DNA of 64,000 nucleotides from Anastatus disparis (lineage: Eukaryota; Arthropoda; Insecta; Hymenoptera; Eupelmidae). The notes under the pieces are model-generated. The model was not told where the DNA came from and ran no database searches. It saw only the letters and a program-made list of their open reading frames with translations. This document shows positions 10,754 through 22,600 of this stretch, piece after piece (the stretch's first letter is position 1; the number at the start of each line of letters is the position of its first letter). The DNA lies in NCBI GenBank assembly GCA_017163975.1, contig JAFFSR010000347.1, positions 9,386,001 to 9,450,000 on the forward strand, written 5' to 3'. Made by a program: the position numbers and the translations under genes.

Positions 10754-12475
10754 TCTTCAGGACACGTACTGCAGGATTCAAGCCACGTCGTGAGGCATCA
10801 TCTCTCATCGAGCATCATCGCCACCGACCGGCAGGGTAAAGAGAGAAAGAGAAGCAGCACGCTGCCCCTTTGGAAATATCAAAGGTGATAAAACGAGGTT
10901 TATTTTATTTTCTTCTTTAAAGAAAAGGAAACTATTTTGCGGCGCAGAGAAAAGCATCAATCTTTTCTTCTGCATAAGTCGCAAATAGTCTGGAATCCTG
11001 TGTACTGTTAGGCGCATTCTAAGTCGCGTACAGTGCACAGAAAGTTTAGAATACATAGAGTATATGATATCCTGTAACGTGCAATTAAGTCGCGTACAGG
11101 TGTCATAAGAGAGAATTGTACACAGCTCCGAAAGCAAGTGCGACATAAGTACTGCGCGCACGTTCTACGTAAAAATTGTATTGCGTGTGCGGGTGGAGCA
11201 TGGTAAACGCGAAATAAGCGTAGAATATATTATAATAAGTTGAAGTAAAATTCACCTTAGCGGTCAGTTCGTAGGGTTTTTTCTCTTTTCTCATTTAATT
11301 GATACACATATAAAATATATACATATATATATATATAATAAGTGGAAAGCATAAAATATTTAGTTTTTTTCTTAAATATTCAATGCTGTTGTGCGACAAA
11401 GAGTCTTGGGGTACGTTTCCTACTGGCTTTTTGCCTCTTTTATAGACACGTACTTCTGGGGCATCTGAGTCTACCAGAGCAGCAAATTAATGCATATATG
11501 TTATCTTGCGCAGCTAAGGACGTCCTGGAGTTTTGTGCCTACTGGCTTTTCGCCTCTTTTATAGGTACAAGCTACTAGGGTTTACTTGGCCAAACAAGAT
11601 ATTTATTCTTAAAATATCAAAATTAATAGCAATTAATATCCTATTTTCCACGTATTAATAAATAATAAGTAGGGAAGAAAATGTAAAAAATTGTAAGTCA
11701 TTGCACGCACGAAATATTACAAGTGCAAAATATAAGTAAATGCGAAAAATTGATGTAAGTGTATCGAGGAGAGAGAAAATTCGCGAAAAAATTTCAAGAA
11801 CAAAGAAAATTCGCGAGGTAAATTTTAATATTGAAATCGAAAATTCTAGAATATTCGAACGAGCTCGAGGTGACCGTTCAAGGTTGATAGGTGACAAAAA
11901 GCCGTTAGAACGCGACCTTTTATGTTTTGAAAAGCATAGTAGTTAGTCGAGTAACATAAACAAGGCGCGTTTAGACCCAAAGTTATCTCGTAAACAAAGC
12001 GAGAATTTTGTACCGGGGGATAGAATTATTTTATTTTATAATATTATTCGTATTCTAGATTATTTATTGTAATAAATATTCAGTTGTATATGCGAGCGTG
12101 TCGTGATAATTTATTTATTCGTGTTGTTATTAATTTATTTATTCGTGTATCGTTGTTTATTTATTTATTTATTCAATTGTATATAATTTATGTAAATTCG
12201 TGTCGTATTAATTTATTATGTCATAAATTGTTTTCAAATCGTAAATAATTTATGTATTATTTTTTTTTTTTTCATATTGTATATAATTTTTGTTATATTG
12301 TTTAATTTATTAAAGTCGTGTAGCGTGAATTATTATTTTAACCGCTCGTACTGCAATTGTGTATTTAGTTAATTATTATTGGACCGATCAATTATTTTAG
12401 ACAGATCGTTTTCGGAGCGCATTGCGTATCTTAATTAACGTATATTTTTTCTTTTTTAATTGTTAACACGCGCAA
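10754..12475 (+). other. Long untranslated leader of the Gypsy element, no gene
   Basis: No recognised coding sequence. It holds two short direct-repeat pairs: AAGTCGCGTACAG at about 11021 and 11091, and CCTACTGGCTTTT(T/C)GCCTC at about 11419 and 11539. The last 400 bp are very AT-rich with several (TTTA)n-like stretches. It may include an older insertion between the primer-binding site and gag. Confidence 0.5.
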
Positions 12476-13900
12476 ATGAGTATTAACATGGAAGTTGACA
12501 ATGACAGCGCGTTTAATATCACGGAAATTGCTAGGGTGAATAAGGTTATAAATGATAATTTAGACCTTCAACAGACACCGAATTCTTACGATAAATTTAA
12601 AGAACAAGTAGATAGTCGAAGAATAGGGTTGAAAATTCCTCAAAGTAGTCCGCTGGAGGCTGCCGGGGGCATCGCGGAAAAAGGTGCAAATAAAGCACCA
12701 ATAGGAAATAGGTTCGAGGAGTTTGTAAAAGCCCAAGAGAGAACGCACCGCGAGAGAATGCATCAGTTACGCGATAAATATACAGAAGATTATAAAGTTT
12801 GGCTCGCGAAGCTAGAAGAACGCGACAAATTAGTAGAAAAAATGCGTGAAGAGATCGATGCATTGAAAGCGAGTGTAGGTAAACCAGTAGCTATGGTCGG
12901 TAATAATAACGCGGTCGGTAATATACCGACAGGAGGCAATGTACCACCAGTAGGCCCCATACCGACGCTAGATAATCAAAGGCGTATCGACGCCGCAAAT
13001 ACTAATCAAGAAGTTCCCATACCTACACCGGGCGTAGGGGGCGGCAGTTACCATTACGGTACGCGAAATGTTAACTTGCCATTTTGGCAGCACGACCCGG
13101 ACACGTGGTTTAGCATTTTCGAGAGCCAGATTAACTTTCCTAGGCCGATGGACGATAACGCAAAATTTTACGCGTTGATAACTAATCTCGATAAAAGCGT
13201 AATTTATGAGGTGGCCGAGATTACTAAATTATTGCTGCCGGGACAAAGATACGAAGGATTAAAAAGTCACTTACTAGAAAAATACGGAAGATCCGCCGAA
13301 AGTGAATCTAAAATCCTTTTTGCTGGGTATAAAATGGGCGATAAAAAACCCTCGATGTTCCTAAACGAGATGCTGAATATAGCAAGAGGACGGATCCCTC
13401 GGCAGATGGTCCTCGAGGCATGGAGGCATAACCTCATCCCCAGTATTAAATATTATATGGCAGGATACGGTGCAGATGCGGATGAAGCGACACTCGTTAA
13501 ACACGCGGATGAAGTATATAAAAATCTGCGCGAAAGTAAAAAGGAGATCAACGCGGTCGAAAAAAGTGAAGATAACGCGGAAGAAATAGCGAGAATAGAA
13601 GCAGTCGTACAAGATCAATTGAGTAAAAAACGCGACTATACTAGTGAGAGACGAACAAGATCTCGTAGTCGCGATAATAAAGATAGAAATAGAAGTAGAT
13701 CCGCGAATAAATTTTGTAAATATCATGCTAAATACGGAAATAAGGCTTATAGATGCATAAAACCCTGTGCGTGGAAAAATTCGGACGTAAAAAATAAAAA
13801 TTTCAGAAGAAGTAACAGTTTTAGACCGACTAATAGCGCGAGAAGTCCGAATAGGAGAGAAGACGTTATCAAGTCTTTAAACCCCCAAACCGACGCGTAG
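12476..13900 (+). CDS. gag: Gag polyprotein, CsRn1-like Ty3/Gypsy retrotransposon
   Basis: The 474-residue structural protein would form the cytoplasmic virus-like particle. Residues about 85-130 are a charged coiled coil. Residues about 195-350 form the capsid-like region, starting at LPFWQHDPDTWF, a hallmark of this Gag group. Residues about 390-410 are Arg/Ser-rich. A zinc knuckle at about 414-431 has the order Cys, His, Cys, Cys (CKYHAKYGNKAYRCIKPC), the unusual CHCC form reported for CsRn1 elements rather than CCHC. The first ATG, 12476, is supported by absence of an upstream in-frame alternative and by the 3-residue-later second Met. The ORF is intact. It ends at TAG 13898-13900, just beyond a slippery heptamer feeding the pol frame. 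No env follows. Confidence 0.9.
   Translation: MSINMEVDNDSAFNITEIARVNKVINDNLDLQQTPNSYDKFKEQVDSRRIGLKIPQSSPLEAAGGIAEKGANKAPIGNRFEEFVKAQERTHRERMHQLRDKYTEDYKVWLAKLEERDKLVEKMREEIDALKASVGKPVAMVGNNNAVGNIPTGGNVPPVGPIPTLDNQRRIDAANTNQEVPIPTPGVGGGSYHYGTRNVNLPFWQHDPDTWFSIFESQINFPRPMDDNAKFYALITNLDKSVIYEVAEITKLLLPGQRYEGLKSHLLEKYGRSAESESKILFAGYKMGDKKPSMFLNEMLNIARGRIPRQMVLEAWRHNLIPSIKYYMAGYGADADEATLVKHADEVYKNLRESKKEINAVEKSEDNAEEIARIEAVVQDQLSKKRDYTSERRTRSRSRDNKDRNRSRSANKFCKYHAKYGNKAYRCIKPCAWKNSDVKNKNFRRSNSFRPTNSARSPNRREDVIKSLNPQTDA
13876..13882 (+). promoter_or_regulatory. Programmed -1 frameshift heptamer TTTAAAC
   Basis: T TTA AAC is in the gag reading phase, the canonical X XXY YYZ slippery form, six codons before the gag stop. 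A -1 slip enters the frame that carries protease and pol. A downstream pseudoknot was not modelled. Confidence 0.75.
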
Positions 13901-16900
13901 ATGAGGCGTGCGCGTCTGGTATCGAGTCAATACGTCTCCATATTAAAGATAAAGTCTCGGGTAAAACATTTTTAATTGATTCGGGTGCAGAAGTTTCGCT
14001 TGTTCCAAAAAGCGAAGGTCAACGCGAGCAACCTGTCAAGTTCCAATTATATGCCGCTAATAACACGCGAATAAGCACATACGGTACAATCCATATGCAA
14101 TTAGACCTAGGTTTTAAAAATAAATGATTCGGGTGGACATTTATCGTGGCAGACGTGCCATACGCGATTTTAGGCGGAGATATGCTGAAACAATACCATC
14201 TACTACCAGATCTTACGAGAAGAAGACTGGTGGATGATGAGACGCAAGAATCCGTCAAAGGATTCAAAAAAACCACCGCATTAGTTCAAGTATCGATCGT
14301 TGACCCGGGTAATAAATACGCGAAGTTGTTAAGCCAGTATCCTTTAATAGTTGGTATAGAAGATCCCTTGCCAGCAAAACATAGGGGCATATACCACTAC
14401 ATTAAAACAACGGGACCCCCCGTCGCACAAAGGCCACGTAGACTTCCACCAGAGAAGCTCAGAGCCGCCAAGAAGGCGTTCGAGAAATGGGTCGAGGAGG
14501 GTATTTGTAGACCTTCGAAAAGTCCGTGGGCTACACCCATCCATATGGTACCCAAGAAGGACGGAAGCTGGCGTATTTGCGGTGATTATCGTAAACTAAA
14601 TAACGTTACGGTTCCTGACAGGTATCCCTTGCCGCATTTATACGATTTTACGAGTAACTTACACGACAAAAGTATATTCTCTGCTCTGGACCTCGAACAA
14701 GCGTTCTTGCAAATACCAATTTTTCCGGAAGACATACCCAAAACTGCGGTTGTCATGCCTTTCGGTCTCTTTGAGTATCTTGTAATGACGTTCGGGTTCA
14801 GAAATGCCGCTCAAACCTTCCAGCGGTATGTCAATCTAGCCCTGGGAGATTTAGACTTTGCATTCGCGTTCGTGGATGATATTCTCGTTGCATCTTCATC
14901 GCCAGAGGAGCACGAGGAACACCTTAAAATTGTATTTGAACGGCTCGCCAAGTTTCACTTACGTTTAAACGTAGATAAATGCAAGTTCGGCGTGTCGGAG
15001 TTAATATTCCTTGGACACCAGGTAAGCGGGGAAGGATTCCGCCCGGACCCAAGTAAAGTTAAATCTATAGTAGAATTCCCTAAGCCAGAGACTAAAGATG
15101 ATATGCGTAGATATTTAGGTATGATTAATTTTTATAGAAAATGTTTACCGCATGCAGCTGAAACGCAGCGCCATTTAAATGCATTAATTAGTGATATTAA
15201 GAAAAAAGATAAACGTCCCGTAGTATGGACAAAAGAAGCCGAAGACGCGTTCGAAAAAACTAAAAAAGAATTAGCAGAGGTAGCTTATTTGGCGTTCCCA
15301 GCAGAAAACGCGGAAGTTAGAGTCGTAACGGACGCTTCGAACTTCGCGATGGGCGCGTCGTTGGAACAATTAGTAGGTGACTCGTGGCAACCATTAGCAT
15401 TTTTTTCTAAAAAATTCACGCCTGCGCAAAGGAATTATTGTGTTTTAGACAAAGAATTGTCAGCTATTTATGAAGCGCTTAAATATTTTAGATACTATCT
15501 TGAGGGTCGGGAGTTTAAAATTTATACCGATCATAAGCCGCTCATTTACGCACTTGCGCAGAACGTAGAAGATGGCCCAGCAATTCGTGATAGAAGGCTA
15601 TCGTATATAGCAGAATTTAATACGGGAATATGCTATTTTCCTGGCCAAGATAATGCAGTAGCAGATTCCTTATCATGGATCGAGAACGTAAGATTTCCTA
15701 CGTTTTTTTCTTTAGAGGAGCTAGCAGAAAAGCAGCTAGAGGATGAGGAATTAACGGCGATTTTAGATAACCCCAGTCATCCCCTTAAATTAATCAAGCT
15801 GCAATGGGGAGCCGGTAAGACCTTCGTGTACGTAGAATTAGTAGATCAGGTTTTCCGCCCTTACGTCCCTAAAGAATTAAGACAGGATATTATTAACCTG
15901 TTTCACAATCAAAACTCGCATCCGTCGGGCAAAGTAACAGCTAAGCTGATTAGACAGCAATATGTATGGCCTAAGATGAACCAGGAGATAGCTGCATGGT
16001 GCAAGGCATGTATTAATTGCCAAAAATCCAAAATCTCTCGCGAGAATAAATTTTTACCATCGAAATTCGCCGAGCCAGATGCTCGTTTCACCCATGTTCA
16101 TGTGGATCTCGTGGGCCCACTTCCATCATGTGAAGGGTACAGATATATCCTATCAATGATAGATAGATTTTCAAGGTGGCCAGAGGCAGTTCCGCTGCAA
16201 GATGTATCCGCTCCCACAGTTGCACGCGCTTTTTATGATAATTGGGTGGCGAGATTTGGCGCACCGGTGATTATTACGAGCGATCAAGGGAGGCAATTTG
16301 AGGCGCAGTTGTTCAAACAGCTGTTAAATTATATCAGGTGTAAGAAGGTCAGGACGACACCATATCATCCAGCCTCCAACGGTATTGTCGAGAGATGGCA
16401 CCGTGTTCTTAAAGCCGCAATCATGTGCCACACAGAGACCGCTGAATGGACCAGGGTCTTGCCTACCGTAATGCTTGGTCTGCGCACGCGCTTGAGACTG
16501 GATACGGGGGCAAGCCCAGCCGAATTTTTATACGGTACGACGCTGACTGTACCAGGTGATCTCTGTGAATTTCGTGAGATCAATGCGCATGATGCAGGCG
16601 AATTCCTTGTTGAATTCAAAGATTACATAAGGCAAATTAAGCCAGTGCCTGCTACGCACAACTGTGCAATAAAACCTTTTGTTTTTAAAGAATTGAGTCA
16701 CTGCACCCACGTTTTCGAAAGGGTGAAGGCGGTTAAACCGCCACTTACGCATCCATATACGGGACCGCATAAGGTTATAGCGAGGCATGACGGTGGTAGA
16801 AACTATACAATCGAGAAAAACGGCAGGAATGTGGTGGTAACGGCTGATAGATTAAAACCAGCTTTCTTCCTGAGAAGTCAGGAACAGCTTACACCAGTCG

Positions 16901-17418
16901 AACAACGAGTGCAGGAAGATGCTCTAGACGAAGAGCAACCACCCACGCCATCGTCACAAACCAACAATACCTCGCAAACCTCTGTACACAATCAAACGTC
17001 GGTTGAGGTGGAAGTCCACCGTAACGCAGAAGATGCGCGGAGCGCCGTCGAAGAGCGGTTAGAGGAAGTCTCTGACGAGATTGGTCCAGTAGACGAGGCA
17101 AACCCAGCTGAATTTGGCCAGCAAGATTACGATCAACTGACAATGGTCAGTCAGCCGGATACTGCCAATATTGTACAGAATGACGAAGGCAGGAGCATTG
17201 AAGATGCAAGTACGGTTCCCCAAAGGCAAAAAAAGGAAAGATTTGTGCCTAACATCTTAAAAAGGAGAAAAAGAACTGATAGCATCCTTAAAAGAGATTG
17301 TAAAGAAACCGCTATTAAAAAAACAGTTAGGTTTGACGTTAGCGTTAACGTAGGGAACCATGCTCCGCCCGCTTTTGTAAATAGTTTTAAGTATCGTAAG
17401 AAAATAAAGAATGATTGA
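13876..17418 (+). pseudogene. pol: Protease-RT-RNase H-integrase of the Ty3/Gypsy element (one nonsense codon)
   Basis: The frame lies -1 to gag. Protease: FLIDSGAEVSLVP, catalytic Asp codon 13978-13980, then YAILGGDML at 14160 on. A TGA at 14125-14127 interrupts it, so the uninterrupted ORF starts at 14146 (1090 residues). In that ORF, RT spans about 105-300 with FVDD at residues 242-245. RNase H has [11 protein letters not shown] (about 395) and YTDHKPL (about 460). The integrase zinc region is at 585-625, with the core D, D, E in HVDLVGP (about 651), TSDQGRQFE (about 713) and NGIVERWHR (about 748). A GPY-type module is at HPYTGPHKV (about 868). A tail of about 200 residues is acidic, then basic. 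The stop may be a recent CGA-to-TGA change; otherwise the reading frame is complete. Confidence 0.93.
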
Positions 17419-17640
17419 AATATGAGTAAGGATGTTACACTGATTGTATTATATTAATTTATTATGTTTTTTATGTATATATGTTGTTTATTATGTGTAT
17501 TAATAATTTTTTTCTTTTCTTTTCTTTTATTTAGGTAGCTTTGGCTCGTTCCAAGTTCCACTTAAGAACACCACGACATTTCAAAAACTAGCTCCTCAGT
17601 AGCGTACGTGTTCCAGCATGAAAGGGCGAACAGACGGACC
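17419..17640 (+). other. 3' untranslated region after pol
   Basis: AT-rich, with a pyrimidine tract at 17508-17533. GGATGTTACAC at 17430 could be the start of a 3' LTR (TG start after a purine-rich word), but no copy of it exists upstream of the primer-binding site, so an LTR is not annotated. Confidence 0.4.
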
Positions 17641-18060
17641 CTCTCCGAGCAACAACAAAAAGCGCGACCAAAAACCCCCCACACCCCTTTAAAACCAACA
17701 CAATACGACACCAAATTCTCTTCACCACCAAAACCAAAAAAAAACCCCCCCCAAAACCCAAAATTTAATACAACTCCCCACCCCCACACACACAACCACC
17801 CGTCTTAGCCTAATCTCAAAATATAAACTTGAAAAACACAACACCAAACCACGACCCCACACCCTAGGAAACCCACCCCCCCCCCCCCCCACCACACCCA
17901 CTCCGACAGACCCCCCCCCAAAAACACCCACACCAACCCAGCCAAAAACCCCACAACCAACTCTAAACAAAGAAACCTAAAAAAAAAAATCAAACACACC
18001 ACAATAACCCCCATTAATACAATTTCACGTTTTAACCCACCACCCACCGCCTTTATCTTT
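17641..18060. other. Nearly G-free A/C-rich tract
   Basis: About 400 bp where the plus strand is almost only A, C and T with long C and A runs, for example C-runs around 17876-17890 and 17913-17921. The minus strand is correspondingly G/T-rich and could form G-quadruplexes. Open frames on both strands here are composition artefacts. It could be a real skewed satellite or an assembly or base-calling artefact. Confidence 0.8.
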
Positions 18061-18460
18061 AATAATTTATTATTGTTAAAACTTTAATCACACACAATTT
18101 ATAAAGCCCACCCTAAACTACCTTCCATTTTAATTATTTAAAATCAACATGTTCAAACGTCGAAAACATTTATCACTTATCTTTTTAAGTTATTTTCATA
18201 TCTTTCCATAAGTAACAACCTTAAAACAACAATAGAAATAATAAAGATCAACTTTTCGAAACAAATAAAAAACACCACTATACATTAATTAGTTGTTTCA
18301 TGATCAGAATCCAATAGAGCCTCTAAAATGCTATAGATCTATAAAATTTTCAGTTTTTTGATATTTTATGTCCTTTCCTCCATTCCTACAAAAATCTGCA
18401 GGAAATATGAATGATAGATTTTATAATGAGTAAAGTTTCTAAAAGTAAAAAATAAGTATG
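18061..18460. other. AT-rich DNA inside the inverted-repeat block, no gene
   Basis: No coding motif and no match to the sequence before the primer-binding site was found. Confidence 0.5.
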
Positions 18461-19131
18461 CATTTATACCGTTAATGTACAGGCCATTTTGAAATTTTCG
18501 AATTTATTTTTAGGTTATTTTTGAGACCCGTAAGGTTTTATATAGTCACTAAATATATGCGTTTTAATGTCCTCTTTTACCTCGATTTCGAATTTTGAAG
18601 ATCTATTAAGAATTGACCTAATTATAGCAAAAAAACCGAAAAACACGTTTTTTGAGGTTACGAAGCCAATTTTGACCATAGGGATCTGAAACTTTTAGGA
18701 TTCTAGTTTTTTGACAAGACAAAAAAATCAGCAAAGTTTTAGGGAAATCCGAGTCAAGGCCATTTTTACATGCTTATTCGACTATACTCTTTAAATATTT
18801 TTGGATTTTTTTACCACTTTTAGTCATTTCATTTTAAAACGCTATATTCATGCAAGAATGATATTAATACTGAAGTCGAATCTATTTGGTAAAGTTAAAT
18901 TAATTCATTAGGTCATCGGAAACCTTACGATGCAGGAATTATGGATTCAGAGGTTCATCCAGTGATCATGGGAGTATGGTTGGAGTAAAATAAGCCCAAC
19001 AGGGCTTAAAATAAAGGTGTTTGAATTTACTTCAAAGTAGTATTTTGAATATTTCAAGATGAATACAAACATTAATAAGAAAATTGTATTTTATTTCTCA
19101 AGGTCCAATATGTATATACCCCCTCAAGTTT
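18461..19131. repeat. Right arm of the long inverted repeat
   Basis: Begins ATACCGTTAATGTACAGG and ends GTATATACCCCCTCAAGTTT. It is the imperfect reverse complement of 9789-10484 over about 0.67 kb. The matching outer words AAACTT(A/G)AGGGGG suggest the repeat includes the bases next to the G5 run. A duplicated target site could not be defined with certainty. Confidence 0.85.
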
Positions 19132-19639
19132 TTTTGTTAGTATGTTCATTTTGTTTTGTTAATTTTTTTGTTCTTATATAAACATCTCCTTTAAAAACAA
19201 TTTTTCATAAAATTCAATATTTCTAGAATTAATTAAAGATAAAACATCTGACCGAAATCTTTTCTTCGCAAAAATTGCTTTTTGATTTTAATCTATACAA
19301 GCTTAATTTACCTCGTCTCTAACGACACTTGGTTAAATTTTCATATTACTACCAACGAATATAGACGCTTATAAAAGCGTATTCTTAAATAGGAAATTTC
19401 TGCCGAAAATGAGTTACCCAGCTACTGAGGGCGCCACTAGATCCAATGTGTTTTTCTATCTATATATATATCAAATTTTTCATATGTATGGATATACAAA
19501 CAATGTTAAAGTGTTACCCAGCGTTTCGGACGAAAAATGTAATTCAGAAGAATCCTTCTATAAGCGTCTATCTTCGTTGTTACTACTATTATATTAATGT
19601 GGAGAATTTCGACTTTCTCCAGTGAATATCTTTTTGTTG
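19132..19639. other. Spacer before the GT array; possible short Helitron fragment
   Basis: No gene. At 19310-19360 the sequence ACCTCGTCTCTAACGACACT resembles 37388-37430, where the minus strand encodes the start of the Helitron D helicase block, suggesting a short decayed Helitron piece. Confidence 0.35.
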
Positions 19640-22600
19640 ATGGTTTATGGGTTTATGGTTTATAAATTTATGGTTTAAGGGTGTATGGTTTATGGGTTTC
19701 TAGTTAATGAGTTTATGACTTATGAGTTGACGGCTTATGGGTTTGCGGTTTATGGGTTTATGGGTTAAAGGTTTCTGGATTAACAGTTTATGGGTTCATG
19801 AGTTTATGGTTTATGGGTTTACGGTTAATGGGTTTATGGTTTATGGGTATATGGGTTTATGAATTTATGGGTTTATGGTTTATGGATTTATGGGTTTATC
19901 GTTTATGGGTTTATAATTTAAGGGTTTATGGTTAATAGGTTTGTGGGTTTATGGTTTATAGGTTTGCGGCTTATGAGTTTATGGTTTATGGTTAATGGGT
20001 TAATGTCTTATGGGTTAATGGCTCACGGTTTAATGGTTTATGGGTTAATAGTTTATGGGTTTACGGTTTAGGGGTTAACGGTTTTTAGTTTTATGGCTTA
20101 TAGGATTACAGTTTATAAGCTTATCGTTTATTGGCTTATAGTTGATGGTTTATAGGTTTATGGTTTATAAGTTTATAGTAAATGGATTTATAATTTATGG
20201 GTTTATGGTTTATGGTTTATGAGTTTATAATTTATGAGCTTATGGTTAATGAATTTATGGGTTTATAGTTTATGTGTTTATGGTGAATGGGTTAATGACA
20301 TATGGGTTAATCGTTTATGGGTTAATGGTTTATGGGTTTACGGTTTATGGGTTTATGGTTTATGGATCTATGGTTTATGGGTTTATGGTTTATGGGTTTA
20401 GGGTTAATGGGTTGATGGCTTATCGGTTAATGATTTATGGGCTAATGGTTTCTATGTTTACGGTCTATGGGCTTATATTTTATAGGTTTATGGGCTTATG
20501 GTTTATGTGCTTATGGTTTATGGGTTTATGGGTTTATGGTTTATGGGTTTATAATTCATAAGTTTATGGTTAATGAGTTTATAGTTTATGGGTTTATGGT
20601 TTATGAGTTTATGGTTTGTGTGTTTATGGTTAATGGGTTAATAGCTTATGGGTTAATGGTTAATGGGTTCACGGTTTATGAGCTTATCGTTTATTGGCTT
20701 ATGGTTTATGGTTTATTGGTCTATGGTTTATAGGTTCATGGTAAATGAGTTTATATTTTTTTGGGTTTATGGTTTATGGGTTTATGGTTTATGGGTTTAT
20801 GGTTTATAGGTTTATGGTTTATGGGTTTATGGTTTATGGGTTTATGTTTAATGGGTTGATGGCTTACCAGGTAATGGTTTATGGGTTTAAGGTTTATGGG
20901 GCTGCGGTTTAGGGTTTTATGGTTTCCGGGCTTATGGTTTATGAGTTTTCGGCTTATGGGTTTATGGTTTATGGGTTTATGGGCTTACGGTTTATGGGCT
21001 TATGGCTTTGGTTTAATAGTTTATAAGTTAATGGGTCAATGGTTTCTGGGTTCATGGTTTATGGGTTTTCGGCTTATGGGTTTATGGTTTCTGGGTTCAT
21101 GGGTTTTCGGCTCATCGGTTTATGGTTTATGGGTTCATGGGCTTATGGTTCATGGGCTTATGGTTTATGGGATTGTGGTTTATGGGTTTATGTGTTTATG
21201 GTTCATAGGTTTATGGTTGATGGGTATATGATTTATATGTTTATGGATTCAGGGTTAATGGTTTATAGGTTGATCGGTGAATGGTTTATGCGTATATAGT
21301 ACATGGATTCATGGTTAATGGGTTAACGGCTTATTTATGGTTTGAGGGTTCATGGTTTATGGGTTAATGCTTTATGGGCTTATGGTATATAGATTAATGG
21401 TTAATGGGTTTATTGTTTATTGGTTTATGGTTTATGCGTTTATAGTTTATGGATTTATGCTTTATGAGTATATGGTTTATGGGTTAATTGTTTATGGGTT
21501 AATGGTTTATGGGATCGCGGTTCATGAGTTTATGGTTTTTGGGTCAATGGTTTATAGGTTAATGGGTTTATGGTTTATGGTTTATGGGTCTATAGTTTAT
21601 GGGTTTATGGTTTATGGGTTTATAAATAATGGGTTCATGGTTCATGCGTTTATGGTATATAGGTCTATGGGTTTATGTTTTATAGGTTATTGGTTTATGT
21701 GTTTATAGTTTATGGGTTTATGGTGAATGGGTTTATGATTTCTGGGTTTATGGCTTATTGGTTTATTGTTCATGGTTTATGGGTTTATGATTTATGAGTT
21801 AATGAGTTTATGGTTTATAAATTTATAATTTATGGGTTTATGGTAAATGGGTTTATGATTTACGGGTCAATGGTTTATGGGTCTATGGTTAATGCGTTTA
21901 TGGTGTATAGGTGTATGATTTATGGCTGTATAGGTTTATTGTTCATGGGTTTATAATTTATCGGTTCATGGTTAATCGATTTTGCGGTTTATATGTTTAT
22001 GGTTTATGGGTTAATGGTTCATGGGTGCACGGCTCATGGGTTTATAGTTTATGGGTTCATGGTTCATGGGTTCATGATTCATGGGGTTATGTTTCATGGG
22101 TTTCTGTTTTATGGATTTAATTTTTATGGGCCTATAGTTTATAGGGTAATAGGTTTTTTGTTTATAGGTTTATGGTTTATGGGTTTATGGTGTATGGGTC
22201 CACAGTTCACGGATTCATGGTTTTTGTGTTTAATAGTTTATAGGTTACTAGGTTTATGGTTTATGGGTTAATAATTTATAAGTTTATGGTTTATGGGATT
22301 ATTATTTATAGGTCTATAGTTTATGAAATAATAGCTTATGGGTTTATTGTTTAATGGTTTATGGTTTATGCGTTCATGGTTTATAGATTTATGCTAAATG
22401 GGTTTATGTTTTATTGGCCTATGGGTTATAGATTTATATGTTCATAGTTCATAGGTTTATTGTTTATAGGTTTATGATTTAGGGGTTTATGGTGTATGGG
22501 TCATAGGTCATGGCTTTATGGTTTAGAGTTTATTGGTTTACGGGTTTATGATGTATGGGCTTATGATTTATTGGTTCATGGTTCATGCGTTAAGAGTTTA

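Noticed and set aside
10571..10888. Open frame before and across the primer-binding site
   Set aside because: No Gag-like or other motif, and it spans a likely non-coding LTR/leader boundary.
17562..18047. Open frames on both strands in the G-free tract
   Set aside because: They follow from the skewed base composition (Gly/Val- or Thr/Pro-rich products) and have no domain.
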